A stretch of DNA of 37,889 nt from positions 1 through 37,889 of the forward strand of contig JAZRGV010000038.1 in assembly GCA_045644465.1 (NCBI GenBank). Direction: 5' to 3'. The position numbers were made by a program, and so were the translations under genes. The notes under the pieces are model-generated. The model made no database searches, was not told the origin of the DNA, and worked only from the letters and a program-made list of their open reading frames with translations. This DNA is from HGM04593 sp045644465 (GTDB taxonomy: Bacteria > Bacteroidota > Bacteroidia > Bacteroidales > Bacteroidaceae). How positions within the stretch are numbered: position 1 is the stretch's first letter; every line of letters begins with the position of its first letter. Below, one piece after another: positions 1 through 7,996 of the stretch.

Positions 1-277
1 TGGTGCATATGATTTGTTTGTAGAGTGTCAGGATTATTTCGAAAGCGTAGTATATGATGTTGAGAAAGTAGAGCGCGTTGCCACTGCTTCAGATAATGTG
101 TATTGTGCAATAGTGGTAGCACGTTTTTCTTGTGACAGCTATGAAGAAAAGGAGTGGTCGTTTAAGAGGTATGTATATGTGGTTGATGAAAACGGCGAAT
201 TGCGTATATCAGATTTCAAGACTCCCGGAGAAAAAAGCGATTATGAAATTATGAGGAAAGTTTTGTCCGTTTTGTAA
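1..277 (+). CDS. 3' end of an unrecognised protein (partial)
   Basis: The reading frame is open from the first base of the window to a TAA at 275-277, so this is the C-terminal part (about 91 residues) of a gene that begins upstream. A TTG at 14 could be read as a start, but the frame continues in front of it (residues GAYD), so a truncated gene is more likely. The visible part alternates hydrophobic and charged residues in strand-like runs (for example VYCAIVVARF and KRYVYVVDENGEL) and ends in MRKVLSVL. No motif or membrane segment is visible and I do not recognise the family. A secreted or lipoprotein origin cannot be judged without the N-terminus. Confidence 0.6.
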   Translation, partial: GAYDLFVECQDYFESVVYDVEKVERVATASDNVYCAIVVARFSCDSYEEKEWSFKRYVYVVDENGELRISDFKTPGEKSDYEIMRKVLSVL

Positions 278-323
278 TGTCTTTTGATTCCGACTTGGTT
301 TTATATATAGTCTTGCATAAAAC

Positions 324-353
324 AAAAAAATCTCGCAATTGCGAGATTTTTTT
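324..353 (-). terminator. Rho-independent terminator of tRNA-Arg
   Basis: Stem TCTCGC/GCGAGA with an AATT loop (331-346) is flanked by A7 on the left and T7 on the right, so it can act in both directions. On the minus strand it begins one base after the tRNA 3' end. It may also stop the partial gene ending at 277. Confidence 0.85.
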
Positions 354-354
354 G

Positions 355-428
<74 letters not shown>

Positions 429-462
429 AACCTTGTGTGAAACGATTTCTCATTTCCGAGTG

Positions 463-493
463 CAAAGATAGTGCGTTTATTTGGTTACGCCAA
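463..493 (-). promoter_or_regulatory. Bacteroidetes-type promoter of tRNA-Arg
   Basis: On the minus strand TTG (493-491) is separated by 20 bases from TATCTTTG (470-463). This matches the Bacteroidetes primary-sigma promoter, TTTG/TTG about 19-21 bases before TAnnTTTG. Transcription would start about 28 bases upstream of the mature tRNA 5' end. Confidence 0.8.
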
Positions 494-537
494 GAATTTT
501 TTGCTCTTTTTTTACAAAAGTGCTTTTTGTATATGTT

Positions 538-1425
538 TTAAGAGCGTTTTAACTCGTCGATAACCTTTAGCAGATATTGTCCGTATTGGTTTTTTATCAT
601 TGGCTGTGCCAATGCACGCATCTTCTCTTCTGTAATCCATCCTTTTCGATATGCTATTCCTTCGAGACATGCAATCTTTAGGCCTTGACGTTTTTCAATG
701 ACTTCGACAAAAATTGATGCTTCGGCAAGCGAATCGTGTGTACCGGTGTCGAGCCATGCAAATCCTCTCTTGAGGGTTTGTACCTTTAGTTGTTTGTCAT
801 CAAGAAATTGTTGGTTTACAGTGGTTATCTCAAGTTCGCCACGTGCTGATGGCTTGATGTTTTTGGCTATCTCAACAACCTTGTTGGGGTAGAAATAGAG
901 GCCTACGACCGCGTAGTTCGATTTTGGATTTTCGGGCTTTTCTTCTATTGACAAGCAGTTGCCTTCTTTATCAAATTCGGCAACGCCATAACGTTCGGGG
1001 TCGTCAACCCAATATCCGAATACTGTTGCTTTATCTTCTTTTTCTGCAGCCTGTACTGCCTCGCGGAGCATTGCTGAGAAGCCGTTGCCGTAGAAGATGT
1101 TGTCGCCAAGTACAAGACAAGCTGAATCGTTGCCAATAAACTTTTCTCCAATGATGAATGCTTGTGCAAGGCCGTCGGGTGATGGTTGCTCGGCATATTC
1201 AAATCGCACTCCGTAGTCGCTGCCGTCGCCAAGAAGTCTCTTGAAACCGGGGAGGTCCTGCGGTGTAGATATTATAAGTATTTCTCTAATTCCGGCAAGC
1301 ATCAATACAGATATAGGGTAGTATATCATTGGCTTGTCGTAAATGGGTAACATCTGTTTGCTCACTCCTTTTGTGATGGGGTAGAGACGTGTTCCTGACC
1401 CACCTGCTAAAACGATTCCTTTCAT
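538..1425 (-). CDS. rfbA: Glucose-1-phosphate thymidylyltransferase RfbA/RmlA
   Basis: This 295-residue protein has the usual length for RmlA, the enzyme that joins glucose-1-phosphate to dTTP to give dTDP-glucose, the first step of dTDP-L-rhamnose synthesis. The nucleotide-binding signature GGSGTRLYPIT (residues 8-18) and following KQMLPIYDKPMIYYP are textbook. The metal-binding LGDNIFYG, EKPENPKSNYAVVGLYFY and AWLDTGTHDSL segments are also present. The ATG at 1425 lies 20 bases after the stop of the upstream fusion kinase/cytidylyltransferase gene, so the two are probably co-transcribed from the promoter at 2643-2672. The other three rhamnose genes (rfbC, rfbD, rfbB) are on the opposite strand about 6 kb away. 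No convincing terminator is seen before the tRNA promoter. Confidence 0.97.
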   Translation of the reverse strand: MKGIVLAGGSGTRLYPITKGVSKQMLPIYDKPMIYYPISVLMLAGIREILIISTPQDLPGFKRLLGDGSDYGVRFEYAEQPSPDGLAQAFIIGEKFIGNDSACLVLGDNIFYGNGFSAMLREAVQAAEKEDKATVFGYWVDDPERYGVAEFDKEGNCLSIEEKPENPKSNYAVVGLYFYPNKVVEIAKNIKPSARGELEITTVNQQFLDDKQLKVQTLKRGFAWLDTGTHDSLAEASIFVEVIEKRQGLKIACLEGIAYRKGWITEEKMRALAQPMIKNQYGQYLLKVIDELKRS

Positions 1426-1445
1426 ATATTAATTGTTTTGTACTG

Positions 1446-2582
1446 TTATTTACGTCTTATTCTTATCTGGATAGCCTTGTCTATGGGTTTATCGTTGATG
1501 ATTACAAGGTAACCGCCACCGCCGGCACCGGTGATTTTGTAACCTTTCACCAAATCCTTGTATTCATTGATAGCCTTTTGTACGTGGTCTGATATCATGT
1601 TTGGGAACATTGCAACTTGTGCATGGAACGATTCGGTTGTGGCTTTTCCCCATGCATCAATATTTTTGTTTAACAGTGCCAGCCAGCAGTCGTCTGCTGC
1701 TTTAGCAAGGCGTTTTGCTCCTTCTGCATCAATGTGTGTGTCGGCAAGTACGTCATATCTGTTGTCTCGAGGTGCCAATGGTACAAGCCATAGATTTTTC
1801 TCAATAAAATCGAGTACATCGCTGTCTTTAATACTTTCAATGTTTGTTGGCCAATAATTGTTGTCGTAGTTAAGTTTGTTCAAGCATGGCATTACAATGC
1901 CTATGGCATCCTGTGAGCCGCTTATGTATGGGCTTCCGGGAGGATTTTCGTAACGGAATACCATTTTTGCGAGTGTCTCGCGGTCGCCTTCAGGAATGTC
2001 TATATGCCACATTTCAATGGCGGCCTTGCGCGATGATGTGCTCATTCCACTACGGTTGTTGAAGTCGTAATCAGGTTCAATGCTTATTGTAAGTACTGCG
2101 CCAGGGTGATATTTGCTTACGTATGGCTGGTCGAGCCATCCACCGGCAAGGTCTATGCGGTATGGTATCTTGCACTCTTGGCGCAATGCGGTTGTTGAGC
2201 GTGTGGGTAATCCGGCTTCGGGTATGCGTTTACTGACAACAAGCTCAATGCCGTTCTCTTCGCAAAATCTTTTTTTGCCAGGAGTGTATCCGTCGCTGTT
2301 TACAAAGAAAATATCCGGTTTAAGCGCTTTTACGTCCTCTGCGAAGTCTAGCATTCCGCTACCACTGTTGATGAATGCATCTTTAACATAGCGTATGGCT
2401 TTTACCATGTAAAGACGTTCTTGCTCGGTATTTATTGTCTTGCGGTCTTTAAGATCCTGTATTGTTGCATCAGAACCAATACCTACATAAAGGTCTCCGT
2501 AAGTAGATGCTTCCTTGAAAAATGCTACATGTCCGGAGTGGAGCATATCGTAGCAACCTGATACAAATACTTTTTTGTTCAT
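1446..2582 (-). CDS. Bifunctional cytidylyltransferase-like / GHMP-family sugar kinase fusion
   Basis: This 378-residue protein joins two catalytic domains. Residues 3-134 are a TagD/RfaE-type nucleotidyltransferase, with the HxGH motif as HSGH (15-18) in GCYDMLHSGH and a late segment GLPTRSTTALR resembling the ISSTxxR signature. Residues 139-378 are a short GHMP kinase domain. The substrate-binding motif 1 is PYRIDLAGGWLDQP (140-153) and motif 3 is TGAGGGGY (351-358). The usual ATP loop GLGSSS is represented by a variant, SGMSTSSRKAA (178-188). GSQDAIGIV (222-230) resembles the motif in heptose and fucose kinases. By family knowledge such a pair would phosphorylate a sugar and transfer a nucleotide to it. 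The actual sugar and nucleotide are not known from sequence. The gene leads an operon with rfbA, which suggests surface polysaccharide synthesis. Confidence 0.85.
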   Translation of the reverse strand: MNKKVFVSGCYDMLHSGHVAFFKEASTYGDLYVGIGSDATIQDLKDRKTINTEQERLYMVKAIRYVKDAFINSGSGMLDFAEDVKALKPDIFFVNSDGYTPGKKRFCEENGIELVVSKRIPEAGLPTRSTTALRQECKIPYRIDLAGGWLDQPYVSKYHPGAVLTISIEPDYDFNNRSGMSTSSRKAAIEMWHIDIPEGDRETLAKMVFRYENPPGSPYISGSQDAIGIVMPCLNKLNYDNNYWPTNIESIKDSDVLDFIEKNLWLVPLAPRDNRYDVLADTHIDAEGAKRLAKAADDCWLALLNKNIDAWGKATTESFHAQVAMFPNMISDHVQKAINEYKDLVKGYKITGAGGGGYLVIINDKPIDKAIQIRIRRK

Positions 2583-2642
2583 TTCTGTATGTTTGTCTAT
2601 TATTATTGTATAGGTTAACGAAACAAATAATAACGTTATTCA

Positions 2643-2672
2643 CAAAGATATATTAAAAAAATGTTTTTGCAA
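2643..2672 (-). promoter_or_regulatory. Promoter of the fusion kinase-rfbA operon
   Basis: On the minus strand TTG (2672-2670) lies 19 bases before TATCTTTG (2650-2643), an excellent match to the Bacteroidetes consensus. The box is 60 bases upstream of the ATG at 2582. Confidence 0.8.
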
Positions 2673-2817
2673 TCTTTTATGCTTTTTATTCTTGTTTTTT
2701 TTCTTGTGTATGTGTTACTTATGCTCTTGATTTGGACTGTTTTGCAATGAAAAATGATTTTTTTTTAGATTTTTTGCAAAAAAAACATCATTTATGCCTT
2801 GATATTGTGATTTTTAT

Positions 2818-2825
2818 TATCTTTG
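2818..2825 (+). promoter_or_regulatory. -7 box of the histone-like gene
   Basis: TATCTTTG is an exact match to the Bacteroidetes -7 box and ends 30 bases before the ATG at 2856. No TTG with the usual 19-21 base spacing is seen; the nearest is 16 bases away (2799-2801). Confidence 0.6.
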
Positions 2826-2855
2826 TGCATCATTAACCTTAATAACGAAAATATT

Positions 2856-3032
2856 ATGAAAGAACTTATCGCAAACATTCAGGAAATTTATGCTGCATTT
2901 GCAGCTGACGCAGCAGCTCAGGCTGAGAAGGGTAACAAAGCTGCAGGTACACGTGCACGTAAAGCATCTTTGGAGCTCGAGAAGGCAATGAAGGCTTTCC
3001 GTAAGGCTTCTCTTGAGGCTGCTAAGAACTAA
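2856..3032 (+). CDS. Histone H1-like (Hc1 family) small basic DNA-binding protein
   Basis: This 58-residue protein starts at the ATG at 2856, placed just after the promoter box at 2818-2825. It is an Ala/Lys-rich, almost entirely helical sequence: IYAAFAADAAAQAEKGNKAA followed by TRARKASLELEKAMKAFRKAS. It matches the short Bacteroidetes histone H1-like proteins (Hc1-related, Pfam PF07432), which bind DNA and are thought to compact the nucleoid. The Lys/Arg residues are concentrated in the C-terminal two thirds, as expected for DNA binding. It is monocistronic, with its own promoter and a strong terminator at 3060-3094, and sits between divergent polysaccharide genes and the beta-galactosidase. 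Longer in-frame starts upstream overlap the promoter and are unlikely. Confidence 0.88.
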   Translation: MKELIANIQEIYAAFAADAAAQAEKGNKAAGTRARKASLELEKAMKAFRKASLEAAKN

Positions 3033-3059
3033 TTTCCTGTTTTTAGTTTAAGCATTTAG

Positions 3060-3094
3060 AATAAAAGTCACTTTGGTGGCTTTTATTTTTTTTT
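3060..3094 (+). terminator. Terminator of the histone-like gene
   Basis: A 12-bp stem (AATAAAAGTCAC with GTGGCTTTTATT, one G-T pair) and TTTG loop is followed by an eight-base T run. It lies 28 bases after the stop codon. Confidence 0.9.
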
Positions 3095-3142
3095 ATATAT
3101 GTATGACTTTTATTATAGTATTTATTTTATAATAAGGAAAAA

Positions 3143-3172
3143 TTGTGCTATTTTTACAAAGTTTTATGCTTG
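3143..3172 (+). promoter_or_regulatory. Candidate promoter of the GH2 gene
   Basis: TTG (3143-3145) is followed after 19 bases by TATGCTTG (3165-3172), one mismatch from TAnnTTTG. If used, the mRNA would have an approximately 130-base leader before the ATG at 3312. No better candidate is seen in 3095-3311. Confidence 0.4.
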
Positions 3173-3311
3173 TGCGTGAGTATGTGCGTATAGGGATGTT
3201 GTAAAATAGCTTTTAATGATGATGTGGAATACAACGATGTGCGGTTTGCTCATCCTGTAAGCATAGCTGTTGCTAAAAAGATAACCAATAACTAATTTTA
3301 ATATAAATTCT

Positions 3312-6300
3312 ATGAAAAAAAGATTCGTTTCAGCAGTGGTGATGACATTTATGATGTCATTGACTTGCTTTGGACAAAACCTTAAAGGCTTTGCTTACGG
3401 GGATGTAGAAGCACCTCGTGGTTATAGCTATGAAAAGGGGCAAGAGGCCGGTTTGGTAGAGTGGGAGTCTCCCGAAGAGCTCTCGTTGAACAAAGAGCAA
3501 CCAAAGGCTTGGTTCTTCAACTTCAAGAGCGAAGAGAATGCACGTAAGGTGCTTCCTGAAAACAGTGAATACTATTTGTCTCTTGATGGTACATGGGATT
3601 TCAATTGGGTTGCCAATCCTTGGGAGCGTCCTGCCGACTTCTTTAAAACCGATTTCGATGCTTCGGCATGGGATAAGGTTGAAGTTCCTATGAACTGGAA
3701 TGTCTATGGCTTGCAGCCTGATGGCTCTCAGAAGTACGGTACTCCAATTTATGTTAACCAGCCTGTAATTTTCAAGCATCAGGTTGTTGTTGGCGACTGG
3801 AAGGGTGGTGTAATGCGCGAGCCTGCTGCTCACCACACTACATATAAGTTCCGAAACGAAGTAGGTTCATATCGTCGTACATTTAATGTTCCGGCCGATT
3901 GGAAAGGACGTGAGATTTATCTTAATTTTGATGGAGTTGATTCATTCTTCTATCTATGGGTAAATGGCAAGTATGTCGGTTTTTCAAAGAACTCTCGCAA
4001 TCTCGCATCTTTTAATATTACAAAGTATCTTGTTGAAGGCGAGAATCTTATTGCTGTTGAGGTTTATCGTAACAGCGATGCTTCATTTCTTGAGGCACAG
4101 GATATGTTCCGCTTGCCGGGTATCTTCCGTACTGTTTCATTGACATCAAGAAACCCTGTAGAATTGCGTGATATCCGTGTACGCACAGACTTGGATGCAC
4201 AGTATGTAGATGCTGTTGCAAACATTGAAGTTGATGTGCGCAACCTTACAAAGAAAGCTGCAAAGAACTATAAGGTTAAGGTTCAGCTTTACAAAAATGA
4301 ACTTTACAGCGACGACAACGAATTTGTTGATGGAGCTGTTGCTATAAATGGTGTAGCACAGATTGCCAAGGGTGAAACAACAACAGTGAATATTCCTCTT
4401 GCAGTTGCTAATCCTGCAAAGTGGAGTGCCGAGGAGCCTAACCGTTATACACTTGTTGTTAGCTTGCTCGATAAGAAAGGTCGTACTGTAGAAATGGCTT
4501 CTACATATATGGGATTCCGCGAGGTTGAAATACGTGAAACAAAGTCCGAGGAGGATGAATTCGGATTGGCAGGCCGTTATTATTATTTGAATGGTAAACC
4601 TATCAAGATGAAAGGTGTAAACCGTCACGAGAGCAGTCTTGAGCATGGACATGCCGTTACACGCGAGCAGATGGAAAAAGAGGTTATGCTGATGTTGCAG
4701 GGTAACATCAATCATGTGCGTAACGCTCACTATCCCGATGCACCATATTGGTACTATCTCTGTGATAAATACGGTATATATCTTGAGGATGAGGCAAATA
4801 TAGAGAGTCATGAGTATTATTATGGCGATGCTTCTCTTTCTCATGTCAAGGAGTTCCAAAATGCGCATGTCGCACGCGTAATGGAGATGGCACATGCTAC
4901 AATAAATAGTCCGTCTGTTTGTATATGGTCACTTGGTAATGAGGCTGGTCCTGGTAATAACTTTGTAGAGGCATATAAAGAGTTGCACGCATTCGATCCT
5001 TCACGTCCGGTTCAGTACGAGCGTAACAACAATATTGTCGATATGGGTTCTAACCAGTATCCTTCAATAGGTTGGACACGTGAGGCTGTAAAGGGTAAGA
5101 TGGGTATTGTATATCCTTTCCATATTTCTGAGTATGCTCACTCTATGGGTAATGCTGCTGGTAACCTTGTCGACTATTGGGAGGCTATCGAAAGTACAAA
5201 CTTCTTCATCGGTGGTGCTATATGGGATTGGACCGACCAGGCTTTTTGGAATGTAGATCCAAAGACCGGTGATAAGTATATGGGTTATGGTGGTGACTTC
5301 GGCGACCGTCCGAATGACCATACATTCTGTATGAACGGTGTGATGTTCCCCGACCACTCACCAAAACCACAATATTTCGAGGTAAAGAAGGTTTACCAGA
5401 ATGCCGGAATCAAGATGCTCGAGAATGGTGAGATTCAGATATTCAACAAACGTTACTTCAACTCATTGTGCGACCTTGATGTTAAGGTTTCTCTTTGGGA
5501 AGATGGTAAACAAATCGATTCATACTATATGCCTGGCATGCATATCGCACCACGTGAGGCTAAGAGCTTCAAGTTGCGTTTCGATGCATCTAAATTCAAG
5601 GCCGATAAAGAGTATTTTGTAAAAGTTCAGCTCTTGCTTAAGAAAGATATGCCTTGGGCAAAGAAAGGCTATGCTCAGATGGAGGAGCAGTTGAAGATTC
5701 AGGATGCTGTTAAAGCTGCTTTATTGGTCGATGTAGCAAAGAACACTCAAAAAGTTGTCGTTAAAGAAAATAAGGCCGATGCGACAACAGAAATCACAGG
5801 AAATGGATTTACTATATCATTCAACAACAAGACCGGTGTTCTTGACAATGTTGTTTATGGTAATACTACAGTATTTGAAAAGGGTAGCTCTATGACTTTG
5901 AGCGCGTTCCGTGCTCCTGTTGATAATGATATCTGGGCTTGGAACCGTTGGTTTGCTTTGGGACTTTACGATTTGAAAGATGAAGTTCTTTCATTTGTGT
6001 CTAAGAAAAACAATGACGGAACTGTTGTTTTGCAGTACATTGTTCGTACTCAGGCTAAACACCCTGGTCGTCGCATCAAGAACGAGGATAACAGCTTTAC
6101 TGTTCAAAATGACAAACGCGAGTTCGGTGAAAACGAGTTCCATTTTGTCTCTAACAGAATATGGACTATCTATCCCGATGGTTCTGTTGAATTGAATAGT
6201 TCTGTAACAGGTAGTGATGCTAACACATTGCTTGCACGTATCGGTTATATGTTGCAGTTGCCTACTGATTTGAAAAACTATACATACTATGGACGTGGTC

Positions 6301-7364
6301 CTTGGAACAACTATAACGACCGTTGTACAGGTGCCTTTATACAGCAGTATTCAAGCACAGTTGCCGACCAGTTCGTTCACTTCCCAAAACCACAGGATAT
6401 GGCTAACCGTGAAGAGGTACGTTGGGCTGCTCTCACAAACGATGCCGGTAATGGTGTTATCTTTGTGAATACTTGCGGTCTTTCTACATCGGCACTTCCA
6501 TGGACCGACGTAGAGTTGACCGAGGCTGCTCACCCATATCAGTTGCCGGCTTCTTCTGGTACATGGTTGCATCTCGACAGCAAAGTCAATGGTCTTGGCG
6601 GTAACAGTTGCGGACAGGGTGGTCCACTTGACCACGACCTTGTTAGAGCCGGTGAAAATAGCGTTGGTTTCATCATGCGTCCTGTAAAGGCCGGTGACAA
6701 CTATACAGTTCTGGCAAATGTAGCATCTTCAGGAATTCTTCCTGTAGTTATCAAGCGCGATATTCGTGGTATAGTAACAATGAACTGTGAAAAGGAGAAT
6801 GCAGAGATTTATTATAGAATAGGTAAGAATGGCAAGAAATTGCGCTATACCGAGCCTATAAACATGAGCAAGGGTGGTGACATCACTGTTTGGGAAAAGG
6901 CAACTCCTGCATTGGCCGCTACATATAGCTATGAAGCAGTTACTTCAATTCCTATCACTGTTGCTTTCTGTTCTAGCCGTGAGCCTGGTAACGAGGCCGA
7001 AAAGATGCTCGATGGCGACCCAAGCACAATTTGGCACACAATGTATTCGGTGACAGTTGCTATCTATCCTCACTGGATTGATTTTGATGCCAACGAAGAG
7101 GTGGTTATCAAGGGCTTCAAGTATATGCCTCGCCAGGATGGCGGTAATAATGGTAATATCAAGGGATATAAGTTGCAGGTTAGCGCCGATGGTAAGAACT
7201 GGAGCGAGCCTGTTGCTGAAGGCAACTTCCCATATAGTTCTGACAAACAGACAGTGATATTCAAGAAACCTGTCAAGGCACGTTATGTGCGCTTTACAGC
7301 CTTGAGTTCACACAATGGTCAGGATTTTGCATCAGGTGCTGAGTTTGAACTTATAAAGGAATAA
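3312..7364 (+). CDS. Secreted GH2 beta-galactosidase-like glycoside hydrolase with C-terminal discoidin domain
   Basis: This 1350-residue protein starts with a signal peptide (residues 1 to about 22, ending TCFGQ), so it is exported. Domains in order are the GH2 sugar-binding jelly roll (about 85-300), the immunoglobulin-like domain (about 303-430), the TIM barrel (about 432-735), beta-galactosidase C-terminal domains (to about 1150), a chitobiase C-terminal-like segment (about 1155-1210), and an F5/8 type C (discoidin) domain (about 1215-1350). The acid/base is E544 in WSLGNEAGPG and the nucleophile is E607 in HISEYAHSMGNAAGN, both as in LacZ. RNAHYPD and GGAIWDWTDQ are also conserved. LacZ has about 1020 residues; the extra length is the signal and the C-terminal carbohydrate-binding modules. 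Beta-galactosidase activity on host or plant glycans is the likely role, but GH2 also holds glucuronidases and mannosidases. The transcript ends at the hairpin 7369-7408. Confidence 0.93.
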   Translation: MKKRFVSAVVMTFMMSLTCFGQNLKGFAYGDVEAPRGYSYEKGQEAGLVEWESPEELSLNKEQPKAWFFNFKSEENARKVLPENSEYYLSLDGTWDFNWVANPWERPADFFKTDFDASAWDKVEVPMNWNVYGLQPDGSQKYGTPIYVNQPVIFKHQVVVGDWKGGVMREPAAHHTTYKFRNEVGSYRRTFNVPADWKGREIYLNFDGVDSFFYLWVNGKYVGFSKNSRNLASFNITKYLVEGENLIAVEVYRNSDASFLEAQDMFRLPGIFRTVSLTSRNPVELRDIRVRTDLDAQYVDAVANIEVDVRNLTKKAAKNYKVKVQLYKNELYSDDNEFVDGAVAINGVAQIAKGETTTVNIPLAVANPAKWSAEEPNRYTLVVSLLDKKGRTVEMASTYMGFREVEIRETKSEEDEFGLAGRYYYLNGKPIKMKGVNRHESSLEHGHAVTREQMEKEVMLMLQGNINHVRNAHYPDAPYWYYLCDKYGIYLEDEANIESHEYYYGDASLSHVKEFQNAHVARVMEMAHATINSPSVCIWSLGNEAGPGNNFVEAYKELHAFDPSRPVQYERNNNIVDMGSNQYPSIGWTREAVKGKMGIVYPFHISEYAHSMGNAAGNLVDYWEAIESTNFFIGGAIWDWTDQAFWNVDPKTGDKYMGYGGDFGDRPNDHTFCMNGVMFPDHSPKPQYFEVKKVYQNAGIKMLENGEIQIFNKRYFNSLCDLDVKVSLWEDGKQIDSYYMPGMHIAPREAKSFKLRFDASKFKADKEYFVKVQLLLKKDMPWAKKGYAQMEEQLKIQDAVKAALLVDVAKNTQKVVVKENKADATTEITGNGFTISFNNKTGVLDNVVYGNTTVFEKGSSMTLSAFRAPVDNDIWAWNRWFALGLYDLKDEVLSFVSKKNNDGTVVLQYIVRTQAKHPGRRIKNEDNSFTVQNDKREFGENEFHFVSNRIWTIYPDGSVELNSSVTGSDANTLLARIGYMLQLPTDLKNYTYYGRGPWNNYNDRCTGAFIQQYSSTVADQFVHFPKPQDMANREEVRWAALTNDAGNGVIFVNTCGLSTSALPWTDVELTEAAHPYQLPASSGTWLHLDSKVNGLGGNSCGQGGPLDHDLVRAGENSVGFIMRPVKAGDNYTVLANVASSGILPVVIKRDIRGIVTMNCEKENAEIYYRIGKNGKKLRYTEPINMSKGGDITVWEKATPALAATYSYEAVTSIPITVAFCSSREPGNEAEKMLDGDPSTIWHTMYSVTVAIYPHWIDFDANEEVVIKGFKYMPRQDGGNNGNIKGYKLQVSADGKNWSEPVAEGNFPYSSDKQTVIFKKPVKARYVRFTALSSHNGQDFASGAEFELIKE

Positions 7365-7368
7365 TATC

Positions 7369-7408
7369 AATGTTCCACAGTGTCGTATCCAGCACTGTGG
7401 AACATTTT
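7369..7408 (+). terminator. Terminator between the GH2 gene and rfbC
   Basis: A perfect 14-bp inverted repeat, AATGTTCCACAGTG (7369-7382) and its complement (7393-7406), has a 10-base loop and only a short T4. It starts four bases after the GH2 stop codon and ends 16 bases before the rfbC ATG, so some readthrough into rfbC is possible. Confidence 0.75.
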
Positions 7409-7424
7409 AACGGATATAAATGTT

Positions 7425-7994
7425 ATGGAAGTTATTAAAACAGAAATAGAAGGCGTTGTTATCATAGAGCCACGTATTTTTAAAGACGACAGAGGCTATT
7501 TTTATGAGTCGTTTTCGCAACGTGAGTTTGAAGAGAAAGTATGCCGCACCACATTTGTTCAGGACAATCAGTCAAAGTCTTCATATGGTGTTGTTCGTGG
7601 TCTGCATTTTCAAAAGCCTCCCTATTCGCAAAGTAAATTGGTACGTTGCATAAAAGGTGCAGTACTAGACGTCGCTGTGGATATCCGCAAGGGTTCACCT
7701 ACCTTTGGCAAATATGTGGCTGTAGAACTTACCGAGGATAATCATCGCCAGTTCTTTGTCCCACGTGGCTTTGCTCATGGCTTTGCCGTGTTGAGCGATG
7801 AGGCGGTTTTCCAATACAAGTGCGATAATTACTATAATAAGGAGAGCGAGGGTTCTGTTGCATGGAACGACCCAGAGCTTGCAATCGATTGGAGAATTCC
7901 TGTAGAGAAGGTGTTGCTTTCCGAGAAAGACAAGCTAAGCAAGAATATTTCTGATGCAGATTACCTGTTTGATTACAACGAAAAAATGTATTGA
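7425..7994 (+). CDS. rfbC: dTDP-4-dehydrorhamnose 3,5-epimerase RfbC/RmlC
   Basis: The 189-residue protein from ATG 7425 matches RmlC, a cupin that epimerises dTDP-4-keto-6-deoxyglucose at C3 and C5 on the way to dTDP-L-rhamnose. Family segments are EPRIFKDDRGYFYESFS near the N-terminus, FVQDNQSKSSYGVVRGLHFQ with the catalytic His, LDVAVDIRKGSPTFGKY, FFVPRGFAHGFAVLSDEAVF and YKCDNYYNKESEG. A GTG at 7380 would add 15 residues (SYPALWNILT...) but falls inside the terminator hairpin, so the ATG is preferred. It is the first gene of rfbC-rfbD-rfbB, and only two bases separate its stop from the rfbD ATG. No promoter box is visible in the short gap behind the GH2 terminator. Confidence 0.96.
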   Translation: MEVIKTEIEGVVIIEPRIFKDDRGYFYESFSQREFEEKVCRTTFVQDNQSKSSYGVVRGLHFQKPPYSQSKLVRCIKGAVLDVAVDIRKGSPTFGKYVAVELTEDNHRQFFVPRGFAHGFAVLSDEAVFQYKCDNYYNKESEGSVAWNDPELAIDWRIPVEKVLLSEKDKLSKNISDADYLFDYNEKMY

Positions 7995-7996
7995 TT

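Noticed and set aside
494..537. Possible rfbA terminator hairpin (ACAAAA/TTTTGT)
   Set aside because: The stem is almost only A-T pairs and on the minus strand is followed by A residues rather than T.
3095..3311. Possible riboswitch or structured leader upstream of the GH2 gene
   Set aside because: I could not match any known riboswitch core or find strong nested stems; only the candidate promoter and mini frame are reported.
4146..4895. Long minus-strand reading frame (249 codons) inside the GH2 gene
   Set aside because: It is fully antisense to a well-supported glycoside hydrolase with catalytic motifs; the translated sequence is rich in Cys, Ile and His with no domain, as expected for a shadow frame.
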